In this document: positions 26,667 to 36,300 of the stretch, piece after piece
Layout: every line of letters begins with the position of its first letter
How positions within the stretch are numbered: position 1 is the stretch's first letter
Origin: Klebsiella huaxiensis
GTDB taxonomy: Bacteria > Pseudomonadota > Gammaproteobacteria > Enterobacterales > Enterobacteriaceae
NCBI RefSeq assembly: GCF_003261575.2
Contig: NZ_CP036175.1
Coordinates: 2,046,001 to 2,110,000, forward strand
Length of the DNA stretch: 64,000 bases
Direction: 5' to 3'
The notes under the pieces: model-generated
What the model was told of the DNA's origin: nothing
Database searches by the model: none
Seen by the model: the letters and a program-made list of their open reading frames with translations, nothing else
Program-made: the position numbers and the translations under genes

Positions 26667-26963
26667 ATGATCTATCTATCCCATCTTCTGGAACATATCG
26701 TGAGCGTTTTACCCAAAAAGATAGTCGATCTGCTTTGGTCAGATGTTGTTGGCCAAAAGTGGGGCCTGGCCTTATGTTGCAACTCCGCGGTTTATTCCAC
26801 CATTCAGATTTTTTCTCAGGGTACTTCCCACACTGACATCACGTCGCCTCGATTCACTTTAACTGCTGGTAGCGGCAGGACCTTGTTATTACTAAATGAG
26901 AAAGTCCTGATAGATGTCCGGCCTATAAACGGGGAGAGTATCTATCGTTTTTTGGCGGGTTGA
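26667..26963 (+). CDS. Hypothetical ORF ahead of the O locus (doubtful)
   Basis: The frame gives 98 residues from ATG 26667 (MIYLSHLLEHIVSVLPKKIV at the start, ending IYRFLAG). A GTG at 26701 and an ATG at 26652 are other possible starts. I recognise no family; the middle is mildly hydrophobic and the end is hydrophilic. The only support for a real gene is that a strong terminator begins 18 bp after its stop and a TATACT box lies about 40 bp before it. It could equally be an untranslated leader or a gene relic. Confidence 0.25.
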   Translation: MIYLSHLLEHIVSVLPKKIVDLLWSDVVGQKWGLALCCNSAVYSTIQIFSQGTSHTDITSPRFTLTAGSGRTLLLLNEKVLIDVRPINGESIYRFLAG

Positions 26964-26981
26964 ATTTGCGGTTGTAGTTTG

Positions 26982-27018
26982 AAAACAGAGATATGGCAAC
27001 TGGCATATCTCTGTTTTT
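26982..27018 (+). terminator. Strong hairpin terminator ahead of the O locus
   Basis: Arms AAAACAGAGATATG and CATATCTCTGTTTT are perfectly complementary over 14 bases around an eight-base loop, followed by TTTTTAGTTTT-like sequence. It lies about 170 bp upstream of the ops site, so any O-locus promoter must be beyond it or transcripts must read through. Confidence 0.82.
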
Positions 27019-27164
27019 AGTTTTACTGAGCACTCAGGCAGAGCTTGCTAGCGACAAGTTAGTTAGCGCTCTTCTTATGTGGCTTGAGGATTAGCTTAGC
27101 TGGTGTTGGCGCAGCTTCTGCGGCTTATACCGTGAAATTGTGGGCATAGCGATAAAGCCTGACG

Positions 27165-27198
27165 CGATTTGGTTGCGATAGCCAAGGGCGGTAGCGTG
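27165..27198 (+). promoter_or_regulatory. JUMPstart-like sequence with ops element (O locus)
   Basis: GCCAAGGGCGGTAGCGTG at 27181-27198 contains a perfect ops core GGCGGTAGCGTG (27187-27198), preceded by a partly conserved JUMPstart half (TTGGTTGCGATA). It lies 79 bp before manC of the O locus. RfaH recruitment here would help transcription through the 12-kb operon. Confidence 0.88.
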
Positions 27199-27276
27199 CT
27201 CAAAATATAGTCTGAAGTCAGATGTCTCCGGTTAATTGATAGTAAACAAAACGATTATTTATTTAAGGATTTTATC

Positions 27277-28692
27277 ATGTTACTTCCTGTGATTATGGCT
27301 GGTGGCACCGGTAGCCGCCTGTGGCCGATGTCCCGTGAGCTCTACCCAAAACAGTTCCTGCGACTGTACGGGCAGAACTCCATGTTGCAGGAAACCATCT
27401 CGCGCCTCTCCGGGCTGGATATTCATGAGCCCATGGTCATCTGCAACGAAGAGCACCGTTTTCTGGTGGCCGAACAGCTGAGACAGCTCAATAAGCTGTC
27501 GAAAAATATCATCCTTGAGCCGGTGGGCCGCAATACCGCCCCGGCTATCGCGCTCGCGGCATTACAGGCCACGCAGAATGGCGATGACCCGCTGATGCTG
27601 GTGCTGGCAGCTGACCATATCATTAATAATCAGCAGGTCTTCCACGACGCCATCCGCGTGGCGGAGCAGTATGCCCAGGCCGACCATCTGGTCACCTTTG
27701 GTATCGTGCCGAATACACCGGAAACCGGCTACGGCTATATTCAGCGCGGTGATGCGCTGAGTGAGGGAGAGCATACGCCTTATCAGGTCGCCCGTTTTGT
27801 GGAGAAACCTGACCTTGAACGTGCGCAGGCCTATCTGGCCTCCGGCGAATACTACTGGAACAGCGGCATGTTTATGTTCCGGGCGAAAAAGTACCTCTCC
27901 GAGCTGGCGAAATTCCGCCCGGATATTCTTGAAGCCTGCACGGCTGCCGTCCGGGCTGCCGACTGCGGCAGCGATTTTATCAGCATCCCGCATGATGTGT
28001 TCAGTACCTGTCCGGATGAGTCCGTCGATTATGCGGTGATGGAAAAAACCGCCGATGCGGTGGTGGTGGGGCTGGATGCGGACTGGAGCGATGTTGGCTC
28101 CTGGTCAGCGCTGTGGGAGGTCAGCCCGAAGGATGAGCTGGGAAATGTGTTAAAGGGAGATGCCTGGGTACACAACAGCCAGAATTGCTACATCAACAGT
28201 GACGAAAAGCTGGTGGCAGCGATTGGCGTTGAGGATCTGGTGATTGTCAGCACCAAGGACGCGGTGCTGGTGATGAACAAAAATCGCGCCCAGGACGTGA
28301 AAAAGGTCGTTGAGTACCTGAAAAGCAACCAGCGCAGCGAATATAAACGCCACCGCGAAATCTACCGCCCGTGGGGACGTAGCGACGTGGTGGTGCAGAC
28401 GCCGCGCTTTAACGTTAACCGCATTACCGTCAAGCCGGGTGGCGCGTTCTCCATGCAGATGCATCACCACCGCGCCGAGCACTGGGTGATCCTCGCGGGC
28501 ACGGGGCAGATAACGGTCAACGGCAAGCAGTTCCTGCTCACGGAGAATCAGTCGACCTTTATTCCCATCGGTGCCGAACACTGCCTGGAAAACCCGGGAC
28601 GTATCCCGCTGGAAGTGCTGGAAATTCAGTCTGGCTCCTATCTGGGCGAAGACGACATTATCCGTATTAAAGACCAGTACGGTCGTTGCTAA
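27277..28692 (+). CDS. manC: Mannose-1-phosphate guanylyltransferase / mannose-6-phosphate isomerase (O-locus copy)
   Basis: This is the second manC in the window, 471 residues, with the same nucleotidyltransferase loop and C-terminal cupin as the capsule copy. The two proteins appear identical by eye, and the genes differ only at scattered silent sites (for example TTG against TTA at codon 2). It supplies GDP-mannose, the only donor the O-antigen polymannan needs. The start follows AAGGA. It is the first gene after the ops site and is followed by manB after the same 23-bp spacer. Confidence 0.96.
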   Translation: MLLPVIMAGGTGSRLWPMSRELYPKQFLRLYGQNSMLQETISRLSGLDIHEPMVICNEEHRFLVAEQLRQLNKLSKNIILEPVGRNTAPAIALAALQATQNGDDPLMLVLAADHIINNQQVFHDAIRVAEQYAQADHLVTFGIVPNTPETGYGYIQRGDALSEGEHTPYQVARFVEKPDLERAQAYLASGEYYWNSGMFMFRAKKYLSELAKFRPDILEACTAAVRAADCGSDFISIPHDVFSTCPDESVDYAVMEKTADAVVVGLDADWSDVGSWSALWEVSPKDELGNVLKGDAWVHNSQNCYINSDEKLVAAIGVEDLVIVSTKDAVLVMNKNRAQDVKKVVEYLKSNQRSEYKRHREIYRPWGRSDVVVQTPRFNVNRITVKPGGAFSMQMHHHRAEHWVILAGTGQITVNGKQFLLTENQSTFIPIGAEHCLENPGRIPLEVLEIQSGSYLGEDDIIRIKDQYGRC

Positions 28693-28715
28693 CTTTTGCA
28701 GGACATTGACTCAGA

Positions 28716-30092
28716 ATGACACAGCTTAACTGTTTTAAAGCCTATGATATTCGCGGCAAACTGGGTGAAGAATTAAACGAAGATATCGCCTACCGCATCG
28801 GGCGCGCCTATGGTGAGTTCCTGAAGCCAAAACAAATCGTGGTGGGCGGCGATGTCCGTCTGACCAGCGAGTCCCTGAAGCTGGCGCTGGCCAACGGCCT
28901 GATGGATGCGGGTACCGACGTGCTGGATATCGGTATGAGCGGCACCGAGGAGATTTACTTCGCCACGTTCCATCTGGGCGTGGACGGCGGCATTGAAGTG
29001 ACGGCCAGCCATAATCCGATGAACTACAACGGCATGAAGCTGGTGCGTGAAAACGCGAAGCCCATCAGCGGCGATACCGGCCTGCGCGATATCCAGCGTC
29101 TGGCGGAAGAGAATCAGTTTCCTCCGGTGGACGCATCCCGTCGCGGTACCCTGCGTCAGATATCTGTCCTGCAGGAATACGTGGACCACCTGATGGGCTA
29201 CGTGAACCTGGCAAACTTCACCCGTCCGCTGAAGCTGGTGGTGAACTCCGGCAACGGTGCCGCGGGTCATGTGATTGATGAAGTGGAAAAGCGTTTCGTT
29301 GCTGCTGGCGTGCCGGTGACCTTTATTAAGGTGCATCACCAGCCGGACGGCAATTTCCCGAACGGTATCCCTAATCCGCTGTTGCCGGAGTGTCGCCAGG
29401 ATACGGCTGATGCGGTACGCGAGCACGGGGCGGATATGGGGATTGCCTTTGACGGGGACTTCGACCGCTGCTTTATGTTTGATAATGATGCTGAATTTAT
29501 CGAAGGGTATTATATCGTTGGCCTGCTGGCGGAGGCCTTCCTGCAAAAGCAACCGGGGGCCAAAATTATCCATGACCCGCGTCTGACGTGGAACACGGTG
29601 GATATCGTGACCCGCAGCGGCGGCAGGCCGGTGATGTCGAAGACCGGACATGCGTTCATTAAAGAGCGTATGCGTCAGGAAGATGCGATTTACGGCGGTG
29701 AGATGAGTGCGCATCACTATTTCCGTGATTTCGCCTACTGTGACAGCGGGATGATCCCGTGGTTGCTGGTGGCAGAGCTGCTGTGTCTGAAAAACAGCCC
29801 GCTGAAAGCGCTGGTGGCGGACAGGCAGGCGGCGTTCCCGGCCTCCGGGGAAATTAACCGCAAGCTGGAGAATGCGGCAGCGGCGATTGCGCGCATCCGC
29901 GAACGTTATGAGGCAGATGCGGCAAATGTGGACACCACCGACGGTATCAGTATTGAATACCCGGAGTGGCGCTTTAATCTGCGCAGCTCGAATACGGAGC
30001 CAGTGGTACGTCTCAACGTGGAGTCAAAAGCAGCGCCTGCGCTGATGAAAGAAAAAACAGCAGAGCTGTTACACCTGTTAAGCGGGGAATAA
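28716..30092 (+). CDS. manB: Phosphomannomutase (O-locus copy)
   Basis: The 458-residue phosphomannomutase has the Ser98 phosphoserine loop, DGDFDRC metal loop and RSSNTEPVVRLN phosphate loop. It matches the capsule copy except for the ISVLQEY patch, linked silent changes downstream of it, and its own C terminus (APALMKEKTAELLHLLSGE). The C-terminal switch point is near codon 437, where the repeat shared with the capsule copy ends. One base separates its TAA from the GTG start of wzm. Confidence 0.96.
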   Translation: MTQLNCFKAYDIRGKLGEELNEDIAYRIGRAYGEFLKPKQIVVGGDVRLTSESLKLALANGLMDAGTDVLDIGMSGTEEIYFATFHLGVDGGIEVTASHNPMNYNGMKLVRENAKPISGDTGLRDIQRLAEENQFPPVDASRRGTLRQISVLQEYVDHLMGYVNLANFTRPLKLVVNSGNGAAGHVIDEVEKRFVAAGVPVTFIKVHHQPDGNFPNGIPNPLLPECRQDTADAVREHGADMGIAFDGDFDRCFMFDNDAEFIEGYYIVGLLAEAFLQKQPGAKIIHDPRLTWNTVDIVTRSGGRPVMSKTGHAFIKERMRQEDAIYGGEMSAHHYFRDFAYCDSGMIPWLLVAELLCLKNSPLKALVADRQAAFPASGEINRKLENAAAAIARIRERYEADAANVDTTDGISIEYPEWRFNLRSSNTEPVVRLNVESKAAPALMKEKTAELLHLLSGE

Positions 30093-30093
30093 G

Positions 30094-30888
30094 GTGAGAG
30101 AATTGTTCACGACGATTTATCGTTATCGGGGATTTATCTGGAGTAGCGTTAAGCGCGATTTTCAGGCGCGCTACCAAACCAGCATGCTGGGCGCGCTATG
30201 GTTGGTTTTACAGCCACTCTCTATGATTCTGGTTTACACTCTGGTCTTTTCCGAAGTGATGAAAGCCAGGATGCCGGATAACACCGGTCCATTTGCCTAC
30301 AGTATTTATCTCTGTTCTGGCGTGCTGACCTGGGGATTGTTTACGGAAATGCTGGATAAAGGGCAGAGCGTTTTTATTAACAACGCCAACCTGATTAAAA
30401 AACTGAGCTTTCCGAAAATTTGCCTGCCGATTATTGTCACTTTATCGGCGATTCTTAATTTCGCGATTATCTTCAGCCTGTTTCTGATTTTTATTATTGT
30501 CACCGGCAACTTTCCCGGCTGGTTATTCTTTTCGGTGATCCCGGTTTTACTGTTGCAGGTGCTATTTGCCGGTGGCTTAGGCATGGTTTTAGGCGTCATG
30601 AACGTCTTTTTCCGCGATGTCGGTCAACTTGTTGGCGTCGCGCTTCAGTTCTGGTTCTGGTTTACACCTATCGTCTATGTACTGAATTCGTTGCCGGGAT
30701 GGGCAAAAAATCTGCTGCTGTATAATCCAATGACGCGCGTCATGCAGTCCTATCAGTCGATATTTGCCTATCATCAGGCGCCCAACTGGTATTCGTTATG
30801 GCCGGTACTGGCTCTTGCCATTATTTTCTGCGTCATCGGCTTCAGGATGTTCCGCAAGCATGCGGCAGATATGGTGGATGAATTATAA
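30094..30888 (+). CDS. wzm: Wzm O-antigen ABC transporter, membrane subunit
   Basis: Wzm pairs with Wzt to export the finished lipid-linked mannan across the inner membrane. The 264-residue protein has six hydrophobic segments and the ABC-2 family start RDFQARYQTSMLGALWLVLQ, with LGVMNVFFRDVGQLVGVALQ in the second half. It begins with GTG (MRELFTTIYRYRG) one base after manB, with AATAAGG as a weak ribosome site; ABC-type rather than Wzy-type export follows from this gene pair and the absence of a polymerase in the O locus. Confidence 0.95.
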   Translation: MRELFTTIYRYRGFIWSSVKRDFQARYQTSMLGALWLVLQPLSMILVYTLVFSEVMKARMPDNTGPFAYSIYLCSGVLTWGLFTEMLDKGQSVFINNANLIKKLSFPKICLPIIVTLSAILNFAIIFSLFLIFIIVTGNFPGWLFFSVIPVLLLQVLFAGGLGMVLGVMNVFFRDVGQLVGVALQFWFWFTPIVYVLNSLPGWAKNLLLYNPMTRVMQSYQSIFAYHQAPNWYSLWPVLALAIIFCVIGFRMFRKHAADMVDEL

Positions 30889-32102
30889 TGAGCGATATCA
30901 GAGTAAATAATGTTGGTAAGGCTTATCGCCAGTATCACTCAAAAACCGGCCGACTGATTGAATGGTTATCTCCCTTTAACACCAAGCGCCATAACCTGAA
31001 ATGGATCCTTAGCGACATCAACTTTGAAGTCGCTCCTGGCGAGGCGGTCGGGATTATCGGGATAAACGGCGCGGGTAAAAGCACTCTGCTGAAACTGATT
31101 ACCGGAACGTCCAGGCCGACGACCGGAAATATTGAAATCTCCGGGCGCGTCGCGGCGCTGCTTGAGCTGGGTATGGGATTTCACTCCGATTTTACCGGTC
31201 GGCAAAACGTCTATATGTCCGGGCAACTGCTGGGACTGTCTTCGGACAAAATCACCGAGCTGATGCCGGAGATCGAAGAGTTTGCCGAAATTGGCGACTA
31301 TATCGACCAGCCGGTACGCGTTTATTCAAGCGGTATGCAGGTGCGTCTGGCCTTTAGCGTAGCGACGGCAATTCGCCCGGATGTGCTGATCATCGATGAG
31401 GCGCTGTCCGTTGGTGATGCCTATTTCCAGCATAAAAGTTTCGAGCGCATTCGTAAATTCCGCAAGGAAGGAACCACGCTTTTGCTGGTATCCCATGATA
31501 AACAGGCTATCCAAAGCATCTGCGATCGCGCCATTTTATTGAATAAAGGCCGTATCGAGATGGAAGGCGAGCCGGAAGCCGTTATGGATTATTACAACGC
31601 GCTGCTGGCGGATAAGCAAAATCAGTCCATCAAACAAGTCGAGCATAACGGTAAAACACAAACCGTTTCTGGCACCGGCGAAGTGACTATTTCTGACGTG
31701 AACCTGCTGGACAACCAGCGGAGTGTGACCGAGTTTGCCTCGGTAGGACAGCGCGTTCACCTACAGGTCAACGTTCAGGTTGAGGAAGATATTCCTGAGC
31801 TGGTGGTGGGCTATATGATTAAAGATCGCCTGGGGCAGCCTGTTTTTGGCACTAACACCCATCATCTGAATCAGGCGCTCACCTCCCTGAAAAAAGGGGA
31901 AAAACGCTCATTCTTATTCACCTTTGACGCCAACCTGGGCGTAGGTTCCTATTCCGTCGCCGTCGCGCTGCATACTTCAAGTACCCATCTGGGCAAAAAC
32001 TACGAGTGGCGCGATCTGGCTGTGGTATTCAACGTCGTGAATACGGATCAAAAAGAGTTTGTTGGCGTGTCCTGGCTACCGCCTGAACTGGAGATTTCTT
32101 AA
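30888..32102 (+). CDS. wzt: Wzt O-antigen ABC transporter ATPase with C-terminal glycan-binding domain
   Basis: The 404-residue protein has an N-terminal ATPase with Walker A GINGAGKSTLLK (about 60-71), ABC signature YSSGMQVRLAF (about 145) and Walker B VLIIDEAL (about 165). The C-terminal 150 residues (from about 255) form the carbohydrate-binding domain that recognises the capped non-reducing end of the glycan, as known for E. coli O8/O9a Wzt. This domain decides which O antigen is exported and must match the WbdD cap. The start overlaps the wzm stop (TAATG), as does its stop with wbdD. Confidence 0.95.
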   Translation: MSDIRVNNVGKAYRQYHSKTGRLIEWLSPFNTKRHNLKWILSDINFEVAPGEAVGIIGINGAGKSTLLKLITGTSRPTTGNIEISGRVAALLELGMGFHSDFTGRQNVYMSGQLLGLSSDKITELMPEIEEFAEIGDYIDQPVRVYSSGMQVRLAFSVATAIRPDVLIIDEALSVGDAYFQHKSFERIRKFRKEGTTLLLVSHDKQAIQSICDRAILLNKGRIEMEGEPEAVMDYYNALLADKQNQSIKQVEHNGKTQTVSGTGEVTISDVNLLDNQRSVTEFASVGQRVHLQVNVQVEEDIPELVVGYMIKDRLGQPVFGTNTHHLNQALTSLKKGEKRSFLFTFDANLGVGSYSVAVALHTSSTHLGKNYEWRDLAVVFNVVNTDQKEFVGVSWLPPELEIS

Positions 32103-33382
32103 TGGGTTCGTCGTTTTATCGTTCATTTGAAGAACGACACAGGGGTTCGGTTGAAGATATTAAAGGCCGCCTGAGTTTTTATTTACCGTTTCTGACGCGC
32201 TTAAAAACGCTCTACCCGGACGGAGTGATTGCCGATATCGGCTGTGGTCGCGGGGAGTGGCTGGAGATCCTCAATGAAAACGCCATCGCTAACGTCGGTG
32301 TTGACCTTGATGACGGTATGCTGGCGCGCGCGCAGGAAGCCGGGCTGAACGTGCAGAAAATGGACTGCCTGCAGTTTCTTGAGCAGCAGGAAGACGAAAG
32401 TCTGATCGCACTGACCGGTTTCCATATTGCTGAACACCTGCCTTTTGAGGTTTTGCAGCAGCTCGTCAAGCACACCTTACGCGTGTTGAAGCCCGGCGGC
32501 TTGTTGATTTTGGAAACGCCGAATCCGGAAAACCTGAGCGTCGGCTCCTGTTCATTCTATATGGACCCGACTCATCACCATCCGCTGCCGCCGCCGTTGC
32601 TGGAATTTCTGCCTGTTCACTACGGTTTTAATCGTGCGATAACCGTACGTCTGCAGGAAAAAGACGCCCTGAAAGCTGCTAATGCATCGATTAGGCTGGT
32701 TGATGTCCTTAAAGGCGTTAGTCCGGATTACAGCATCATTGCGCAGAAAGATGCGCAGCCTGAGCTTCTCGCCAGCTTCGAGCCATTGTTTACCCAACAA
32801 TACGGCCTGACGCTGGATGCTTTAAGTGACCGATACGATGCTATTTTGGCTGAACAACTTGAGGCTTCAGCCGCGCACCTGGAAACGCTTGAGCAGTCGT
32901 ACACCCGGCAAATGGGTGAAATGGCGCAGAGCATCCAGTTACTGCAAAACCAGATGGGTGAGCTTAATCAACTGGTTGCACATAACCATCAGCTTCATCA
33001 GCAGGTTACCGACTTGCATAACAGCCGTTCATGGAGAATTACCCAGCCTCTGCGCTGGCTCTCTTTCCAGCGTCAGTTATTGCGTCAGGAAGGCGCAAAA
33101 ATTCGCGCACGGCGTGCAGCAAAGAAAATAATGCGCAAAGGGATGGCGTTCTCGTTGGTCTTTTTCCATCGTTATCCCAGGTCGAAGGTGTATCTGTTTA
33201 AGATCCTCCGGAAAACCGGTAGCTATCAATTGCTCCAGCGCCTGTTCCAGCGCGTGATGCTAGTTTCGTCGGACCCGATGATGATGGCGCAGTCCAGAAG
33301 ATATGATGTAGATACTGAAGAAATGACAAGTCGCGCGCTGAGTATTTATAACGAATTAAAAAATAAAAATACGGAGAAATAA
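32102..33382 (+). CDS. wbdD: WbdD chain-terminating methyltransferase (kinase-less form)
   Basis: WbdD caps the mannan and so fixes its length. The 426-residue product has an N-terminal SAM methyltransferase with motif I IADIGCGRGEW (residues 43-53), then GFHIAEHLPFEVL and LKPGGLLILETPNPEN. A coiled-coil stretch follows at about 265-310 (LEASAAHLETLEQSY onward), which in WbdD proteins acts as a molecular ruler and binds WbdA. I see no protein-kinase-like motifs, unlike O9/O9a WbdD, which adds a phosphate before methylation. A methyl-only cap fits the E. coli O8 / Klebsiella O5 type. Confidence 0.88.
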   Translation: MGSSFYRSFEERHRGSVEDIKGRLSFYLPFLTRLKTLYPDGVIADIGCGRGEWLEILNENAIANVGVDLDDGMLARAQEAGLNVQKMDCLQFLEQQEDESLIALTGFHIAEHLPFEVLQQLVKHTLRVLKPGGLLILETPNPENLSVGSCSFYMDPTHHHPLPPPLLEFLPVHYGFNRAITVRLQEKDALKAANASIRLVDVLKGVSPDYSIIAQKDAQPELLASFEPLFTQQYGLTLDALSDRYDAILAEQLEASAAHLETLEQSYTRQMGEMAQSIQLLQNQMGELNQLVAHNHQLHQQVTDLHNSRSWRITQPLRWLSFQRQLLRQEGAKIRARRAAKKIMRKGMAFSLVFFHRYPRSKVYLFKILRKTGSYQLLQRLFQRVMLVSSDPMMMAQSRRYDVDTEEMTSRALSIYNELKNKNTEK

Positions 33383-33384
33383 CG

Positions 33385-36300
33385 ATGCGTATCGTCATTG
33401 ACTTACAAGGCGCGCAGACGGAAAGCCGCTTTCGTGGCATCGGTCGTTATAGTGTTTCCATCGCCAGAGCGATCATTAGAAATAATAGCCAACATGAAGT
33501 TTTCATTGCGTTGTCCGCCATGCTCGGGGAATCCATCGCCGATGTGAAAGCGCAGTTCGCCGATCTTCTGCCGCCAGAAAATATTGTTATCTGGCATGCC
33601 GCGGGGCCGGTCCGGGCGATGGACAGAGGTAATGAATGGCGTCGGGAAAGTGCTGAGCTGATGCGGGAAGCTTTTCTTGAAGGGCTGCGTCCGGATGTGG
33701 TTTTCATCACCAGCCTGTTTGAAGGGCACGTCGACGATGCGGTCACCTCAGTGCACAAGTTTAGCCGTCGCTACAAAGTGGCGGTACTGCACCACGATTT
33801 GATTCCCCTGGTACAGGCAGAAACCTACCTGCTGGACGATGTTTATAAGCCCTATTATTTGCAGAAAGTTGAATGGTTAAAAAACGCCGATCTTCTGCTG
33901 ACTAACTCAGGCTACACCGCGCAGGAAGCAATCGAACACCTGCATCTGCAGGGCGAACATGTGCAGAACATCGCCGCCGCGGCGGATCCGCAGTTCAGTG
34001 CGGCAGACGTTAGCGCGAGTGAAAAAGAGACGGTATTAGGCCACTACGGTATCCAGCGCGAGTTTGTCCTGTATGCGCCGGGCGGGTTCGACTCGCGTAA
34101 AAACTTTAAACGACTGATTGAGGCCTATGCCGGGCTCAGCGACGATTTACGTCGCGCGCACCAGTTGGTGATCGTCAGTAAACTCTCTATCGGCGATCGT
34201 CAGTATCTTGAGTCCCTGGCTTCCGGCAATGGCCTGCAGCAGGGAGAACTGGTGCTGACCGGCTATGTCCCAGAAAACGAACTGATTCAGCTCTACAGGC
34301 TGTGTAAGCTGTTTATCTTCGCCTCGCTGCATGAAGGTTTTGGCCTGCCCGTGCTGGAGGCAATGTCCTGCGGCGCTCCGGCGATTGGCTCAAACGTTAC
34401 CAGCATTCCTGAAGTTATCGGCAATCCCGATGCGCTGTTTGACCCCTATTCAGTTTCCTCTATTCGCGAAAAGATCGCCCAATGCCTGACGGATGCTCAT
34501 TTCCTGGCTCGTGTGAAAGAACTGGCGCAGCAGCAGGCGGGTAATTTCTCATGGGATAAGGCTGCTGTTACCGCTCTGGAAGCATTTGAGAAAATCGCAG
34601 CAGAGGGAAAAAGCGACGTCCCGTCATCACCAGCGGCGCTGGTGCAGCAAATTCTTGCTATCACTCAGGGGCAACCGGAAGATCGTGATTTGCGTTTATG
34701 CGCGACGGCTATCGATTACAACCTGAAGACGACTGAACTCTATCAGCTTGATGATAGCGCGCTAAACTGGCGCGTGGAGGGGCCGTTCGACAGTTCATAC
34801 AGCCTGGCGCTGGTGAATCGAGAGTTTGCCCGCGCGCTGGCAGGGGATGGTGTGGATGTGTTACTGCATTCGACGGAAGGGCCTGGAGATTTCGCCCCCG
34901 ATGCGGCGTTTATGGCGCAGGCGGAAAATAGCGATCTGCTTAATTTTTATAATAAATGCCGGGCTGTCGAGGCTGGGGAAAAGGTTGATATTCTCAGCCG
35001 AAATATCTACCCACCGCGCGTTGCTGATATGAATGCCCGGGTTAAACTTCTTCACTGCTATGCCTGGGAAGAAACTGGTTTTCCCCAGCCTTGGATCGGT
35101 GAATTCAACCGTGAACTGGATGGCGTCCTGTGTACTTCAGAGCATGTGCGAAAAGTATTGATCGACAATGGGCTTAGCGTACCGGCCTTTGTGGTCGGCA
35201 ATGGCTGCGATCACTGGCTGAATACACCGGCAAAATCTGCAAATAAGGCCAAAGATGGCACGTTCCGTTTCCTGCATGTCTCTTCCTGCTTCCCGCGTAA
35301 GGGCGTACAGGCAATGCTGCAGGCCTGGGGCAGGGCGTTTACCCGTCGCGATAACGTCTCCCTTATCATTAAAACCTTCGACAATCCGCATAACGAAATC
35401 GACGCCTGGCTTGCGCAGGCGCAAAGCGAGTTTGCTGACTATCCTGCAGTTGAAGTGATCAAAGCGGATATGTCGGCCAGCGAGCTGAAAGGCCTTTACG
35501 AAAGCTGCGATGTGCTGGTTGCGCCGGGTTGCGCAGAAGGTTTTGGTCTGCCTATTGCTGAAGCGATGCTTAGCGGGCTACCGGCGATTGTCACCAACTG
35601 GAGTGGTCAGCTTGATTTTGTGAATTCACAAAATTCCTGGCTGGTGGACTATCAGTTTACGCGGGTAAAAACGCATTTTGGACTGTTTGCTTCCACCTGG
35701 GCCAGTGTGGACATCGATAATTTAACCGCTGCCCTGAAGCAAGCCGCCGCAACGGACAAACCCGCGCTGCGAAAAATGGCTGATGCCGGGCGTCAGCTCA
35801 TTTTGTCTCAGTTTACGTGGGCGGCAGTTGCGGAACGTTCTCAGCAGGCGGTTAAAACCTTGCGAGCGCACATTGATATTGCTCAGCACCGGGCGCGGAT
35901 CGGTTGGTTGACCACCTGGAATACTAAGTGTGGCATCGCGACCTACTCTCAGCATTTAGTGGAAAGCGCGCCGCAGGGTGCGGATGTGATATTTGCTCCT
36001 CAGGTCAGCGCCGAAGAGTTGGTTAATCCTGATGAAGGCTTTGTGCTGCGCAACTGGATAGTCGGTAAAGAGAACAACTATCTGGAAAATCTCCAGCAGC
36101 AAATTGATGCGCTGCGCCTTGACGTGATTGTGATTCAGTTCAACTACGGTTTCTTTAATCATCGTGAACTGGCTGCGTTTATTCGTCACCAGCATGATGC
36201 CGGACGCGTCGTGGTTATGGCGATGCATTCGACGGTGGATCCGCAAAAAGAGCCAACGTGGAACTTCCGCCTTGCTGAAATGGCAGATGCGCTGGCGCTG

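Larger units (their letters stand above)
26126..27159. other. Regulatory gap between uge and the O locus
   Basis: About 1 kb lies between divergent uge and the O-antigen genes. The uge side is AT-rich. TATACT at 26620-26625 could be a -10 box, but no strong -35 is visible. A doubtful ORF (26667-26963), a strong hairpin terminator (26982-27018) and then the ops site follow. The promoter for the O locus must lie in this gap. Confidence 0.5.

Noticed and set aside
32102..33382. Kinase domain in WbdD
   Set aside because: Looked for HRD/DFG-like motifs after the methyltransferase and found none; length is also too short for the two-enzyme form.
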